Shown: positions 11,541 to 23,570, counted from the first letter of the stretch. The stretch: DNA of 64,000 bases from Aradus depressus (GCA_963662175.1 OY759220.1:434001-498000), one strand, 5' to 3'. Notes: generated from the letters alone by a model not told the origin. Numbers and translations are program-made.

Positions 11541-11673
11541 TGGTAGGGTTGAGTTCTGTAGCAACTTTCTCCCACATTTGCCGAGAAATACCTCTGTTAT
11601 GATAATTTTTGTCTCTCATATCCCACAAACACCTGTTCCCGTACACAAGACTTATCAATTTATCGTTATCCAT
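11541..11673 (-). CDS. MADF-domain first exon (partial gene)
   Basis: An ATG in CCATGG context at 11673 opens a 44-codon minus-strand reading frame: MDNDKLISLVYGNRCLWDMR, then residues 21-44 with NYHNRGISRQMWEKVATEL. This is the N-terminal half of a MADF domain (KLI.LV...LWD....YHN....+.W..VA.EL), a Myb-like DNA-binding fold found in insect regulators and in accessory proteins of Harbinger-type transposons. The frame meets a consensus donor (CCA, then GTAAGTA) at 11540, so the domain should continue in another exon, which I could not find at 11041-11540. It may be a stranded exon of a host gene or a transposon-derived one. No frameshift is visible. Confidence 0.6.
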
Positions 11674-11789
11674 GGTGAAATAACTAAATCACTCAAAATT
11701 CAACGCACGAAAACACGCAAAACAGACGCAGGTCGCACGAAAAAATCAAACTTGTTTGAACGCTCAACTGGTTCTGACTACGTCGTGCA

Positions 11790-11990
11790 TGTTCTGACAT
11801 CATTTCAGGTGAACTCATTTTATCATCAGTCAGATAAAGTAACTCAACATTTCATAAAAAGTCGGCATATATTGTGATCAATTAAAAATTATCTTATTTC
11901 ATTTTACAAATTATCTAATTTTTTTACATCATTTCAGGTGAATGCATTTTATCATCAGTCAGATAATGTAACTACAGTATTCAAAGTTAC
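11790..11990. repeat. Direct repeat pair, about 130 bp apart
   Basis: ACATCATTTCAGGTGAA...TTTTATCATCAGTCAGATAA occurs twice (about 11797-11847 and 11926-11977). Nothing coding. Confidence 0.8.
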
Positions 11991-12032
11991 TGCATTTGAC
12001 ACATCTTTCTTGTGATTTCACATAAAGCCAGA

Positions 12033-12125
12033 ATTCAATTCAATTTCTTTATTAGCCCTTAGGAAATACATCTTTAGGCAAGGGGTTCGGCCTCATATAT
12101 ACATTTTTGAACATTAAAAAAATAA
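12033..12125 (-). mobile_element. 3' tail of a non-LTR element (fragment)
   Basis: On the minus strand this reads GAGGCCGAACCCCTTGCC...AAGGGCTAATAAAG, ending in AAATTGAATTGAATT repeats. A short simple-repeat tail after an AATAAA-like signal is how several LINE clades end. No coding part is left. Confidence 0.45.
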
Positions 12126-13113
12126 AAACAGAATAATAAAATACAAAGAAATAAAACATAGCTCTTAATCCATATCTATATAATAAAAATGACTCGCTAA
12201 TTTTGCTAAGCGCAAAACTCGAGAACGGCTCGACCAATTCGGCTAATTTTTTTTTCAAATATTCGTTGAAGTCCGAGGAAGGTTCTTATGAAGAGAGTTC
12301 CTAGCGGTCAACTGGAGGGGAGGGGGGGGGGGGGAGGGCTAAACACAAAAATTGCTCTAGCGCATTAACGGATGGACGGATTATCATGAAATTTCACATG
12401 TAGAATTCTTAAAAGCCAAGTTAAAAAATAGGCTATGTGGCGTTCATAAATTTTGAACGGTAGGGGGGGTTGTGAGGGGGGCCTAAATATAAAGATAGTG
12501 CTAAGTCATTAACGGATGATCGGATTGTCATGGAATTTCATATGTAGTATTCTTAAAGGCCAAATAAAAAATAAGGTGTGTGATGACACAAAATCGTGAA
12601 CGTGAGGGGAGTTGTGGGGGTAGGCCTAAATATGAAGATAGTGACCGGTCACGGATGATCCAATTGTCATGGAATTTCACATGTAGAATTTTTAAAGGCG
12701 AAATAGAAAAATACACTATGTGACATCTCAAAAATTTGAACGGGAGGTGGGGTTGCTGTGGTGCCCAGCGTTTCTAACTACGTACTAGCTGTGGGGTCCG
12801 CCATTGCAAATCACATACTAGCTGTGGTCACAAGCGTTCTTAAGTACGCACTGGCTAGGACGTCCAGTGATGCTAAGTATTCACTAGCTGTGGTTTCCGC
12901 CTTTGAATGGCGCGTACTAGCCATGGTGCCCAGGAATCCTAATAACTTACTAACTGGAATGTCTGCCGTTGAAGGACTATAAGCGTTATTCCGTATGAAT
13001 AATTGAAAATTATAACATCATGAATGTACTGTTAAAGAATTGAAATGGATTCGAACGAGAGATATTAGGAGAAAAGTCAAAGTTCCCCGGGCAACGCCGG
13101 GTATTACTGCTAT

Positions 13114-14340
13114 GTGGAATATAAGTGGGGTTTGAGGGACCGTTTTGACATATTTTCTAAAAACAAATTAATACAGCAATGTTGGTAGATACGCAGCATC
13201 CAGAAACGAAGATGGTCAACCAAAGAAAGATTCAGATGCATGGGGAAAGTCCAATCCGAAGGACGACGTGCTCAAATTTATTTTTATCATCTCGATTAAA
13301 ACATCTGACCTAAGTGCCTTGGCTAGATTTCTAAGAGGCGATCCTGAGCTCGATAGACTCCATATGTAAGATAAAATAGGTTACCGTTTCGTTCCAACTA
13401 AAATTATCAAGGAAGAAATGAAGAATATAAATGGGCTTTGAGGGACCGTTTTGACATATTTTCCGAAAAACAAATTAATACAGCAATGTAGGTAGATATG
13501 CAGCATCCAGAAACGAAGATGGTCAACCAAAGAAAGATTCAGATGTATCGGGAAAGTCCAATCCGAAGGACGACGTGCTCAAAGTTATTTTTAACCTAAG
13601 TTAAATTTCACCTACCCAGGTTCAGATACATAACATACGACTCATTATCGAGTACCTGAAAGGCCCTCGATCATGGCTTAAATTCCAATCCGAAGGACGA
13701 CGTGCTCACAGTTATTTTTAACCTAAGTGAAATGTCACCCCCAGGTTTAGATACATAACATACGACTTATTATCGAGCACCTGACATACGAAAAGGCCCT
13801 AAAGTCCAATCCGAAGGACGACGTGCTCATATTTATTTTGATCTTATCGATTACACCATCTGACCTAAGTGCCTTGGCTAGATTTCTAAGAGGCGATCCT
13901 GAGCTCGATAGACTCCATATGTAAGATAAAATAGGTTACCGTTTCGTTCCAACTAAAATTATCAAGGAAGAAATGTGGAATATAAATGGGCTTTGAGAGA
14001 CCGTTTTGACATATGTTCTGAAAAACAAATTAATACAGCAATGTAGGTAGATATGCAGCATCCAGAAACGAAGATGGTCAACCAAAGAAAGATTCAGATG
14101 TATTGGGAAAGTCCAATCCGAAGGACGACGTGCTCAAAGTTATTTTTAACCTAAATTAAATTTCACCTACCCAGGTTCAGATACATAACATACGACTCAT
14201 TATCGAGTACCTGAAAGGCCCTCGATCATGGCTTAAATTCCAATCCGAAGGACGACGTGCTCAAATTTTTTTTTTATCTTCTCGATTAAAACATCTGACC
14301 GAAGTGACTTGGCTAGATTTCTTTCGGGCTAAATCTTATT
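13114..14340. repeat. Repeat field between the two Helitron 3' ends
   Basis: Multiple diverged units contain CCAATCCGAAGGACGACGTG followed by CTCAAA and ACCTAAGTTAAATTTCACC. A longer block is duplicated at about 13410-13690 and 13970-14250. Related to the 133-bp array at 4.8-5.2 kb. Confidence 0.8.
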
Positions 14341-14369
14341 CTTCAAATTTCTATACGGTTTTTAGATTT

Positions 14370-14900
14370 AATATGTAATTTGGTTATGTAAGTCAAACTG
14401 GGAGACAATTTAAAAATAGGGTATAAGAACACGAATCAGAAATAGGCTTAAACATTGACACCACACCTCAGTGAAATTAAATCGTAAAAAAATTTAATTT
14501 TTACAAATTTTTAATTAAGATTTTCATATTCTTCACAAAAAAAACTAGGTTTTCCGGTATTTTTAGTTTTCTTGTACGAGCAATAGTTTCCGAGATATTG
14601 GTCTTTGAAAGTTGCGTTTTATTTAAAATCGTTTGGGAGTGGATTCATAGACATCTCAGCCCGCCAACCAGGCGAAGAGTGGGGGCGACCCTCCCCCCTG
14701 CTCAAAATCCTGGCTACGCCCTGTCAATTTCACATGAATCTTTTCATATTGAACCAATTATGTACTTTCATACTTCCCCAGTTATACTCCATACTTTAAC
14801 TTTCTAAGGGAACTTAACATTTTTAGCCGAGATATTTTGAAACACTTAATAGAAAATAAAGAAAAACGTATGTTTAAAAAAAAAATATTGTCTATTTCAC
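14370..14900. repeat. Dispersed repeat, direct copy of 10437-10985
   Basis: Same order of phrases as 10437-10985, with scattered substitutions and small indels. Here it lies just before the distal Helitron 3' end. Confidence 0.8.
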
Positions 14901-14997
14901 AAGATGAAGATTTCACAGAAGAATTGAATAGGATTCGAATGAGAGGTATTAGGAGAAAAGTCACAGTTGCCCGGGCAACGCCGGGTATTACTGCTAG

Positions 14998-15535
14998 TTA
15001 ACAAATAAATATAATTCTTGTAAAACTGTTTTCTATTTTTGGTCCTTTAATTTTCAACGCCATTACTATGTAGAGCATGTATTGGGCTTATTATTGTTGC
15101 AAAGGGTCTTGTGAGGTTGTGGGCTGTCAATGTTTCTCCCGGTTACTTTTTTCTTAATTGGCTGAAGGCTGGAAGTGGTGGATGACGCCAGCTCGGTCTC
15201 CGTTACAGACATCTCAGCTGTCCTCCCTGCTCAACAGGTAGGACACTCTAGCCAGACTTTCTCTACACAGCCGTATCTGCGATATTATTCTCGTCCTCTC
15301 GATGTTTTTCCTCAGCTTCAAGTAAAAGCCAGCATATAATATAATTAATTAAAAATCTAGTTTCACTTGCATTTCCGACATTTATGTCAGACCTTATCCA
15401 CCAGAAGTGGCCCTATAAAATTCTAGTTTTTTTATCGTCGTCTATTTCATTTAAAGTGCAAAGAAACTAAAGACAGACTATTATAACCTGTGCATCAAAC
15501 TCTGTAACTTAAAATGTCGTAAAAATGCAGGTAAA
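14998..15535. other. No feature recognised
   Basis: Mixed-composition sequence with no convincing open frame or repeat partner in the window. Confidence 0.4.
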
Positions 15536-16855
15536 GGGTCTAGCCGGATAAGAGTGCGAAAACTGCCCCCAACGATTTTCGAATGGGCGATTAACCGACA
15601 GTTTGCACATGTAAAAAAACATTTTTCCTGAAAATTTCAGCTCCCAACTCCCATTATGCGATGAGAAAAAAAATAAAAAGGCAATTTTGATTTTTTTTTT
15701 CTTTCCGGTTGTTGCAAGTATGCAACTGTCGATTTTTTTTTATTCCCACTTTTTTTTGCTAAAGCGTCTGCATCAAATTGCGTAGAGATAATTTTTTACA
15801 TCCTGTTGTTTTTCTTAAAAAACAACACAATTGATGCACTTTCCGGAAGTAGCTGACATTCTAAAATATTAATGAAAATATATTATAAAATAATTTTCTT
15901 AAATCTGAATTAGTATAAAAATAACACGAGTTATTATATTACATACGTTCAATCAATGAATAATAATTTTATTATTCGGAAAATGAAAATGTTATTCTTA
16001 ATTTATTTATTTATTTTCCATTTGTCGACTTCAGAGTTTCGAAGCAATGAAAGGAAAGGTTTTACGTGAAGCGTTCCATCACTTAACTGCATGGATGATG
16101 ATTAGATGGAAGTGGGGGGAGGGATAAGAAAGGAATGAATAATATTATTATTATTATTATTATGAGAATAATAATTATTGAGTAGTGCGCAATTTCTCGT
16201 GAAGGCGGTTAGGGCGGTTCGATTTCCGCCCACGGCAAAAATCTAATTAAAAAAACATTCTTCATAAAATTAAGTTGAAAAAAATAGTACCTACTGTTAA
16301 CAACCGTTCAAAAAATTACTGCTATATATTGTATTTTGCAAAAATAAAATATATGTATATTTTACAACATTATTTTAATAAAAATTCATAATATCATATA
16401 CGTAGATATAAACGGAAATAACCGAAAACAATTATTTTTTATTTTTTTTTAACATTGTTGCACCACACCAAAAAATTTGAAAAAATTAGGGAATATTTGG
16501 ATTTAAAAAACACATATTCTGTGAAAATTTGGTGAGTGTCACTCAAAAATAACATTCAAAAAATCCATTTTGGATTTTTTAAAATTCGATGAAAGATAAA
16601 GATAATAAAAAAATACTATAGAGGTGTATTTGAAGCATAAGAACTTAAAAAAAAAATCGACAGTTGCATACTTGCAACAACCTGAAAGAAAAAAAAAAAA
16701 TCAAAATTGCCTTTTTATTTTTTTTCTCATCGAATAATGGGAGTTGGGAGCTGAAATTTTCAGGAAAAATGTTTTTTTACATGTGCAAACTGTCGGTCAA
16801 TCGCCCATTCGAAAATCGTTTGGGGCAGTTTTCGCACTCTTATCCGGCTAGACCC
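15536..16855. mobile_element. Long-inverted-repeat (foldback-like) element
   Basis: GGGTCTAGCCGGATAAGAGT at 15536 is matched in inverted form at the right end (16855). The arms are about 205-210 bp (15536-15743 and 16648-16855) with only scattered differences and variable A/T runs. The interior of about 900 bp is AT-rich and non-coding. No clear TSD is visible (flanks GTAAA and CTCCTTAAAC). It is probably a non-autonomous DNA element. Confidence 0.7.
15765..15860. repeat. Repeat unit, direct copy at 18168-18265
   Basis: GCATCAAATTGCGTAGA, then ACATCCTGTTGT, then ACAATTGATG occurs in this order here and at 18168-18265. The ends GCATCAAATTG and CAATTGATGC form a loose inverted pair. Confidence 0.7.
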
Positions 16856-17089
16856 CTCCTTAAACGTACTGCTCAAACATGGGTATGTGACAACACCCAA
16901 CACTCCTCTCCAGTGTATGCCAGACCTTGGACCCGTGCGGATCTACAAGCTCGAGCCTACTCACTATAAGTCGTATTTATATATATATTTTTTCTTTTTT
17001 TTCTATATAGTTATTACGTAATTTAATTTTTAATTTTTTGGTTTCTTGCGATACTTACTACTGTAGTTTCTGGTAGTTTTTAATTTGGA

Positions 17090-17923
17090 ATGACTTCTGA
17101 AAGTGATGGGAGGGATATCCCTCCCGACATTGGCAAGGGTGATGAAATGGAGAGTGTAAGTTTGGTCGAAGTAAATGGATGTGATACGGAGCTGAATATT
17201 TCTAATAGCAAACCAGAAGGAAATGAAAAACAGATTAACAAAGATGATAGTAAACATTTTAACCCCAGATCATACGAATATTTTGATGAAGGCCCATTTT
17301 ATGTCTTCATTGAATCGAAATCCACAGATAAAAATATAGGAAAATTACATCCAATGGCTTTAGGCTCTCTTATTTATAAGGGCGTACCTGGAGTACAAAA
17401 AAATATTTTACAAATAAAATCTATCGGTCGAAACAGAGTGAAGGTGGAACTTAGTAATTACGAAAGTGCCAATCTACTTATCAAAACTGTTAATAATAAT
17501 ACAACTGTAAATAATTTGCTAGCCTATGCGCCTAATTTTATGTTAGAGAAGAAAGGCATTATTCGTGGAGTTTGTCAGGAACTATCAGACGAGGACATAT
17601 TGAACCTTCTTAAAATCGAGAGATCTGTGCGTCACTGTAGTGTTGTAGGGGCTCATAGACTTTTTAGGAAGGAAAATAAACAATTAGTTCCCACCCAGAC
17701 GATTTTATTAACGTGACAGGTTTTACCGGAAGTAGTTAGTATATTTTATGTGAGATGTGAAGTTATGCCCTACGTACCAAGAACCCAACAATGTTACAAG
17801 TGTCTCCGTTGGGGGCATGTATATCGCAATTGTAAAAGTGCAGTCAGATGTTCGAAATGTGGAGACGCTCATGACAAACAAGATTGTACGATCGTGGGAA
17901 TAAGTATTTGTGAGTCGAAATGA
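17090..17923 (+). pseudogene. Jockey-type LINE ORF1 (Gag-like) with one in-frame stop
   Basis: The ATG at 17090 opens a 208-codon frame ending at TGA (17714-17716). The same frame continues past the stop to 17923 and contains zinc knuckles: CYKCLRWGHVYRNC, then CSKCGDAHDKQDC (CX2CX4HX4C-type). An acidic N-terminal region, a central segment of about 110 residues with IRGVCQELSDEDILNLLK, and C-terminal knuckles are the layout of Jockey/X-element ORF1 proteins, which coat element RNA. Reverse transcriptase is absent downstream, so the copy is truncated. The stop is probably a point mutation or small lesion. Sequence upstream (about 16990-17089) may be its 5' leader. Confidence 0.75.
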
Positions 17924-18167
17924 TTCCGGGAAATGACATTTCCACATGTTCTAATTCTTTGTCCATTCTTTCATTGAATATAAATGAAGGATCTTCTGTT
18001 CATGATTGTGGCGAAACAGTAGTTGAAGATGATTGAGAAAGAAATTGAGGGTTGAAATTCACTGCTTTTTTTTGATGAATCATCAGTATTTTTATTTTCG
18101 ACTGGTCTGCTCAAAGAAATACGACACTGATTGCACAATATGTAACGTTTTTCCCAATTTTTTTTGT

Positions 18168-18265
18168 AGCGTCCGCATCAAATTGCGTAGAAATAATATT
18201 TTTACATCCTGTTGTATTTCATAAAAAAAGCATCACAATTGATGATTTTGCAGTACTGTCTGTAG
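18168..18265. repeat. Repeat unit, direct copy of 15765-15860
   Basis: Carries the same ordered phrases GCATCAAATTGCGTAGA, TTTTTACATCCTGTTGT and CAATTGATG. Confidence 0.7.
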
Positions 18266-18699
18266 CTCTGGAACGGCTTATCCGATTTTCATTGGGGTTG
18301 AACGAAAATGTGCATTTTGGAGGGTAAAAAAATTGAAATAAAGCCTTATGATCCAATTTGAAATTCTTGATTAAATTTCGTTATATGTTCAGTTGAGGTA
18401 AATTATAGAGGTGAGCTTGAATCGTGGGACACCCAATATATTATAGTTCATCTAATATTTGATTATTCGTTTTTTGTATAATTTATATTAATTTTTATCT
18501 TTTGCTCGTATATGTATTATACATACACAGATAGGTAGTAATGATTACTTTAATAATTTTCATCTATTAGGTTAATAGGATTGTATTTATAGTAAGAAAG
18601 TGAGGTGGGCCAAAAGGTGACCAGCCCTAAAATTCTTAATTATTTTCAACACCAATAAAATTAGGCTAGTTTAATACAATTTCATTAGAATTTTCTTAT

Positions 18700-18870
18700 G
18701 TAGATATATTTATTATATTTAAAAATATAAGTAAATATATATATTTAATCAAATGTATATATTTAATAAAATATATATATTTAATCAAATATATATATTT
18801 AAACCTATATATATATATTTAATCAAATATATATATTTAATCAAATATATATATTTCATCAAATATAAAC
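18700..18870. repeat. AT minisatellite, ATATATATTTAATCAA units
   Basis: Irregular tandem copies of a 15-20-bp unit (ATATATATATTTAATCAA and variants) cover this stretch. Confidence 0.85.
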
Positions 18871-20400
18871 ATTTTTTAAAAATTTACGATATTGACAAAC
18901 CTGACTTGAGTCTGTTTATCCTATCCTAACCTTCACTGCTCTTAGTCTAGTCCTGTATTTGATACTTTAGGGTTATTATTTCATTATGTTTATTTCGTTT
19001 TAAAATATCGTGCATTATTGTATTAGTGATTGTTTAAAATGTTGCCAAGTTCCATTATTGTGCTTAAATCATTTTAATTTTATCGTTTAAATAACAATGA
19101 AACCGTGTGTTCAAAAAAAAAAAAAAAGAATTATTATTTAATTGTTGTTAAAAAATGTGAATATTTATTGTTGATGAATTTTTTTTTAAACATGTTAATT
19201 CAGTTGTTAACGAAGTTAGTGAATTTCTAGTGCAATGTCACTGCCCAAAACTAATTCTTTTCTGAGTAATAATTCAAACTCCAATATTTTTTCGAAAGAA
19301 GGCTACATGGAGTGCCCGGAAAATAACGATGTAGTGCCTCATAAAGTTGATGAAACTAAGAATACTCAAACCCAACAAACTGAAACATCAAAAGTTGGTA
19401 ATTTTTCAAATGGTTCTATGTTCAAATGGGTATATATATATATATATTTTTTTTTTTTTAATTGTTGTTAATCAAGCAATAAAGCTAATCATTACTTGAT
19501 TCTATTTGATTGTTGGTCACGCCATCCGGAGTTGCCTTGTGGATCCTTTTCGAAAGCAAAAATGTGCTCCCTATGTCTAGGTCATGTGACGCAGGAAAAT
19601 CTATCAGCCTCTGATTACAGTGTTTGTTACATATCTGTTAACTTGACAGTTATTGTTTTCGTGCAAGGTTTGGTTAGCAGATGTGAATATCTCTAACCGA
19701 GTGCCTCTTTAGTCCTGGATCTCTATGGTTTCTCTGAATGTACCTATTGTCCCCTCAAATAGAGAGTTGTTCATGATCCACTCTCTAAGTGCTATTTCCG
19801 ACCTTAGTGTATCTTGATGCGAATGTTTCTTAACTCAGCCTCGTCTCAGCTGTTTAAATCTTGAGATGGCTCCAATGAAACTTTAAAAAAATAATTACCT
19901 CTCGAAAATATTTTGTATTTTAAAATATTCACCCACTTGTTCATCTATTTTCTAGTTAATAGTTGTTATTTTATGTCGTATAGTATCTTTTTACACTATT
20001 ATTCATGTTGACAGGGCATGGAGAAGGGATGGACATAAAACAAGAGGAAGAAGAAACCTGTCTCTCTATCTCGTAAGTTATTTTCAGGGTATCGCCACTT
20101 TATAAGATCAGCGCGGTTCATCTAAAATTATGTGAATTATGAAAATATTAGTAGTGGATGTGTACTTAATGTTTCTGCCAAAGAATCTAAATGTCAATTT
20201 TCATTATTGTTTTCTTTTTCAAGCATCAGGTATACATTATTTTGATCTCAACATGCTTATTTCAAATTGGTCCCATATTTTTCAAGGTAAATTAGTATTT
20301 TTTTACCCGAGATCGAATATCTCCGTGGGTTTCCTGGATATTAGGCCTAACGCAAATGTTATTAATTTGTGGCTTTAAAAAACTTTGCTTAGTTTTTGTT
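18871..20400. other. Decayed LINE-like sequence, no intact gene
   Basis: A 78-codon plus-strand frame at 19235-19471 is Asn/Ser/Thr-rich and ends in an AT microsatellite. It could be the start of a Gag-like ORF1, but it has no knuckle or other diagnostic motif. The rest is AT-rich. Minus-strand decay products of the Jockey copy at 20400-21185 may extend into it. Confidence 0.3.
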
Positions 20401-21185
20401 GGTGTCACACTTTAGCATCCCGCTTTGGTGCCGTGTTTGAGTATCTCAAGCTACTTCAGTCCGAAGAAAGTGAATTTTCCTGGTTCGGGGCATCTTAGGA
20501 ATAAATAGCATCTCCTTTAATATCAAACATGTGTCTGAATGTGTCTGTCGCTTTGAAGAGTGTTTCTATTATGCAAACTATGTCTATGTTGTGTCGTGTT
20601 AGGAAGTTACTGAAAGACTGCTGCTATGCTTTCAACCCATTTGCGTTCCAATTTAGGATTGTTAAATTTTGATCAACTGTAGAGTTAGATCTCACCATAA
20701 TTAGAAGAAAGTTTGTTATTGAGTAGTAGGAAATGAAGTATTTAATTTGAGAATGAAAGGTTTATTTAAACTTATTAGTAGGTTTGTCAAATAGGTCTAA
20801 TGAGGGGTCTTCTTTTTTGAGGTTAGGCTGATGAGGGGTGCTTTCTGGGGTCTCCAAGGGTTTGATTTAGCTTCAGAGGGGGTGTTTTCCTGTGAGTGTG
20901 GAGGATTTTCTGAGACTGGTTGGGAAGTAAGTCTAAGCTAGATTTGCATTTGTTGTGTCATGATTGTGTGTTGGCATGTGTTTTCTGTGGGTGATTCGTG
21001 ATTGAAGTTTTAAGAAGGTTTCACAGTCTCTATAATTGGCGGGGTGGCTTCCACCACAGTTGTGCATGATGGGCAAGTTGTCAAGGAGGCAGAAGTTGTT
21101 GCTATGTCCCACTCGCTGGTAATTCGTGCGCTACACAATGCGTTGGGACCTCTGACGCGGTTTGACAGTCGCTATAGTGTAAAAG
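20400..21185 (-). pseudogene. Jockey LINE remnant: ORF1 end and ORF2 start
   Basis: On the minus strand, 21140-21010 gives the last zinc knuckles of a Jockey ORF1 (YQRVGHSNNFC, then CGGSHPANYRDCETFLKLQ). A Ser/Pro-rich tail follows. From about 20685 the start of ORF2 appears as NLTILNWNANGLK and then FLTRHNIDIVCIIET, which are the first two motifs of the APE-type endonuclease. Stops and indels break every frame. The ORF1-to-ORF2 order confirms the orientation. The upstream part of the same element may be at 24650-24965, split off by the Gypsy insertion. Confidence 0.7.
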
Positions 21186-21299
21186 AGACGGGATAATGGA
21201 GAATTGCCTTCCTCTCAGGGGTGTTCTGGAGCTAGCACACAGCGGAGTGGGGCCTTTGTCCTTGTTCAGTAGTCTTGTTACACTGAGGACTGCGTGAGA

Positions 21300-21449
21300 T
21301 GATTTAATTTAAATTATATCACATGATCTCCACTATATCATATGTTACACTTTTATATTTATTCAATTTGATTCTCGTTTCAATATGCCAAATAAAGCCT
21401 TCGTTCAGAAAAGGTTTTTCATTTCAATTTATTTGGCATATTGAAAACT
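21300..21449 (+). other. Possible Gypsy leader or LTR remnant
   Basis: AT-rich sequence ends in TTTATTTGGCATATTG just before the Gag start, resembling the region after the 5' LTR in Mag-type Gypsy elements. AATAAA lies at about 21392. No second LTR copy was found, so the boundaries are unknown. Confidence 0.35.
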
Positions 21450-23570
21450 ATGGAAAAATTATTTCGCCCGGAACGTCTCCAACTCGTCCCTAATGAAGCC
21501 GCTGCAGCTCAAAAGTGGACTCATTGGTTCCGGACGTTGCAGAGCTTCGTGAAGGCCTTGAAGGTGGAGGAAGATCAGAAGCTGGAGCTGCTCATCAATT
21601 ACATCTCCCCGAGCGAGAGTGAGCAGTACGACCGGGCCATCGCTATCCTTCAGGCGCTTTACGTGAAGCCCCGCAATGAGATATTTGCGAGGCATGTCCT
21701 AGCCACTCGACGGCAGTTAACAGGTGAGGACATTAACCAATATTCTCAAGAACTATTTCTGCTTAGCAAAGACTGTAATTTCAGAGCAGTCTCTGCTGAG
21801 CAGAATAGAAACGAATATATTCGTGACTCTTTTATCAGTGGGCTATTGTCACCTCATGTCCGACAACGCCTTCTCGAGAATTTTTCCCTCTCGCTCGAAG
21901 ATGCTATTCGACAGGCCCTGTCATTAGAGATGGCTCAGCAGCAAGCCGATGTATACGCTTCTTCTGGCCCCATTATAAATAAATTATCCAAAGATGACCT
22001 TTCCGAGGAGTCCCAAGAAGATGGGTCGCCCACCTCGGCTGCTACTGCACCCAAATGCTTTTTTTGTGGGCGAGGCAGGCATCCCCGCGTGAAATGTCCA
22101 GCAAAGAATGTTACCTGCCATAAATGCGACAAACGGGGGCATTATGCGGCGGTATGCAAATCTTCCGATCGACCTCGAAATGTAGTTGCTTCCACCCTGG
22201 CTGCTGCTCCTTCCTCTCTTCTGAAGTCAACTGTGAGAGTCAAGGTGGATGATCAACTGGCTGATGCGGTGGTGGATATCGGTAGCTCAGAGAGCTTCAT
22301 CAGCAGAAGGCACGTAACATCGCACAAACTTCGCATTTTTCCTGCTCAGGGTACTGTTTCCATGGCCGCTTCCTCATTGAAATCCTCTGTTAAGGGGACA
22401 TGCAGGGTCAATCTTTCACTCATGGGTCATTTACATATGAATGTAAGTCTAGCCGTTCTCGAAGGCTTATGTGCTGATGTGATTGTTGGGCATGACATTC
22501 TGCAGCTCCACGCCAAGGTTGAGGTTAACTTCGGGGGTCCTAAAGAACCTCTCTCTATCTGCAGTCTAACAGCTGCCAGTGTGCCTCCAGTCTCATTGTT
22601 TGCCAATCTGGTGTCTGATTGCAGACCTATCGCCACAAAATCTCGTAGACTCACTAGAGAAGATGCTGAATTTGTTAGGCGGGAAATCACCAAACTCTTA
22701 GAAGACGGTATAATAGAGGAGAGTCAGTCTCCGTGGCGAGCCCAAGTTTTGGTCACCTCTAGCATGAATCACAAAAAGCGGATGGTGATCGACTATTCTC
22801 AGACAATAAACCGATATACCCTCCTCAATGCGTTTCCCCTTCCCCGGATTGAGGATTTGGTGCAAGCAGTATCAAACTATGAGGTTTTCAGTTCAATTGA
22901 TCTCCGTTCCGCCTACCATCAAATCCCAATCCAGGAGTGTGAAAAGAAGTACACCGCCTTTGAGGCTTGTGGGACTTTTGCTTATTTGGATGACCTGACT
23001 GTCTGCGGGAAGAGTCAGGAGGAGCACGACTCCAATTTAAGAAAATTCTTAGAAGTAGCTGAAAAATACAATCTTACTCTGAACAGGGACAAATGTAAGT
23101 TCTCAGCGCGCGCAATAAACATTCTAGGTTATACTGTTTCTAACAGATGTATCAAGCCGGACCCTGAGCGGCTTGGACCGCTTCTCGACCTTCCACCCCC
23201 ACGGGATGCCGCTACTCTTCGCAGGGCCATGGGTATGTTTTCTCATTATTCGAAATGGATCAAAGGGTTTTCCGAAAAGATACGACCCCTCGCTCAGTGT
23301 AAAACGTTTCACATGCCTCATGATGTTCTGAGTAATTTCGAAGCCCGGAAACAAGATATAGGAAAATCGACTGTGAGTACTATTGATGAGAACACTACGC
23401 TTATTGTCGAAACTGACGCCTCCAATTTTGCTATTGGGGCTACCTTGTCGCAATCCGATAGGCCAGTGGCGTTCTTCTCCAGGACTTTGTCTAACTGTGA
23501 GCAGCATCACTCGGCGGTAGAAAAAGAAGCCTATGCCATCATTAAGGCTTTACGCAAGTGGAGACATTAA
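21450..23570 (+). pseudogene. Ty3/Gypsy Gag-Pol, internally deleted
   Basis: The ATG at 21450 (MEKLFRPERL) is preferred as start because it matches Mag-type Gag starts. Order: Gag capsid-like region; two knuckles (CFFCGRGRHPRVKC and CHKCDKRGHYAAVC, codons about 205-240); a protease-like site ADAVVDIGSSESFISRRHV, where the usual D-T/S-G reads DIG; then reverse transcriptase with FSSIDLRSAYHQIPI and AYLDDLTVCG. Between the block ending YTAFEACGT and FAYLDD about 35 residues normally present are missing (near 22983), so RT is inactive. An RNase H region follows (ETDASNFAIGATLSQ, FFSRTLSNCEQHHSAVEKEA). The frame ends at TAA 23568-23570, with homology continuing after it. Confidence 0.88.

Larger units (their letters stand above)
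12175..14997 (+). mobile_element. Composite Helitron with two 3' ends
   Basis: The 5' end TCTATATAATAAAAATGACT, followed by CAAAACTCGAGAACGGCTCG, matches the typical insect Helitron start. Two 3' ends follow: one at 13110-13113 (hairpin CCCCGGGCAACGCCGGG, then CTAT, a decayed CTAG) and one at 14994-14997 (CCCGGGCAACGCCGGG, ending CTAG before T). The 90 bases before each end are alike. The inner unit (12175-13113) would be a 939-bp Helitron. The outer one would include 1.9 kb of repeats captured between the two ends. No Rep/helicase is encoded. The block at 12758-12982 is homologous to 5847-6035 of the minus-strand Helitron. Confidence 0.7.

Noticed and set aside
16664..16969. 101-codon plus ORF in the foldback element
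   Set aside because: Lysine/phenylalanine runs from A/T tracts, lying in an inverted arm. No motif.
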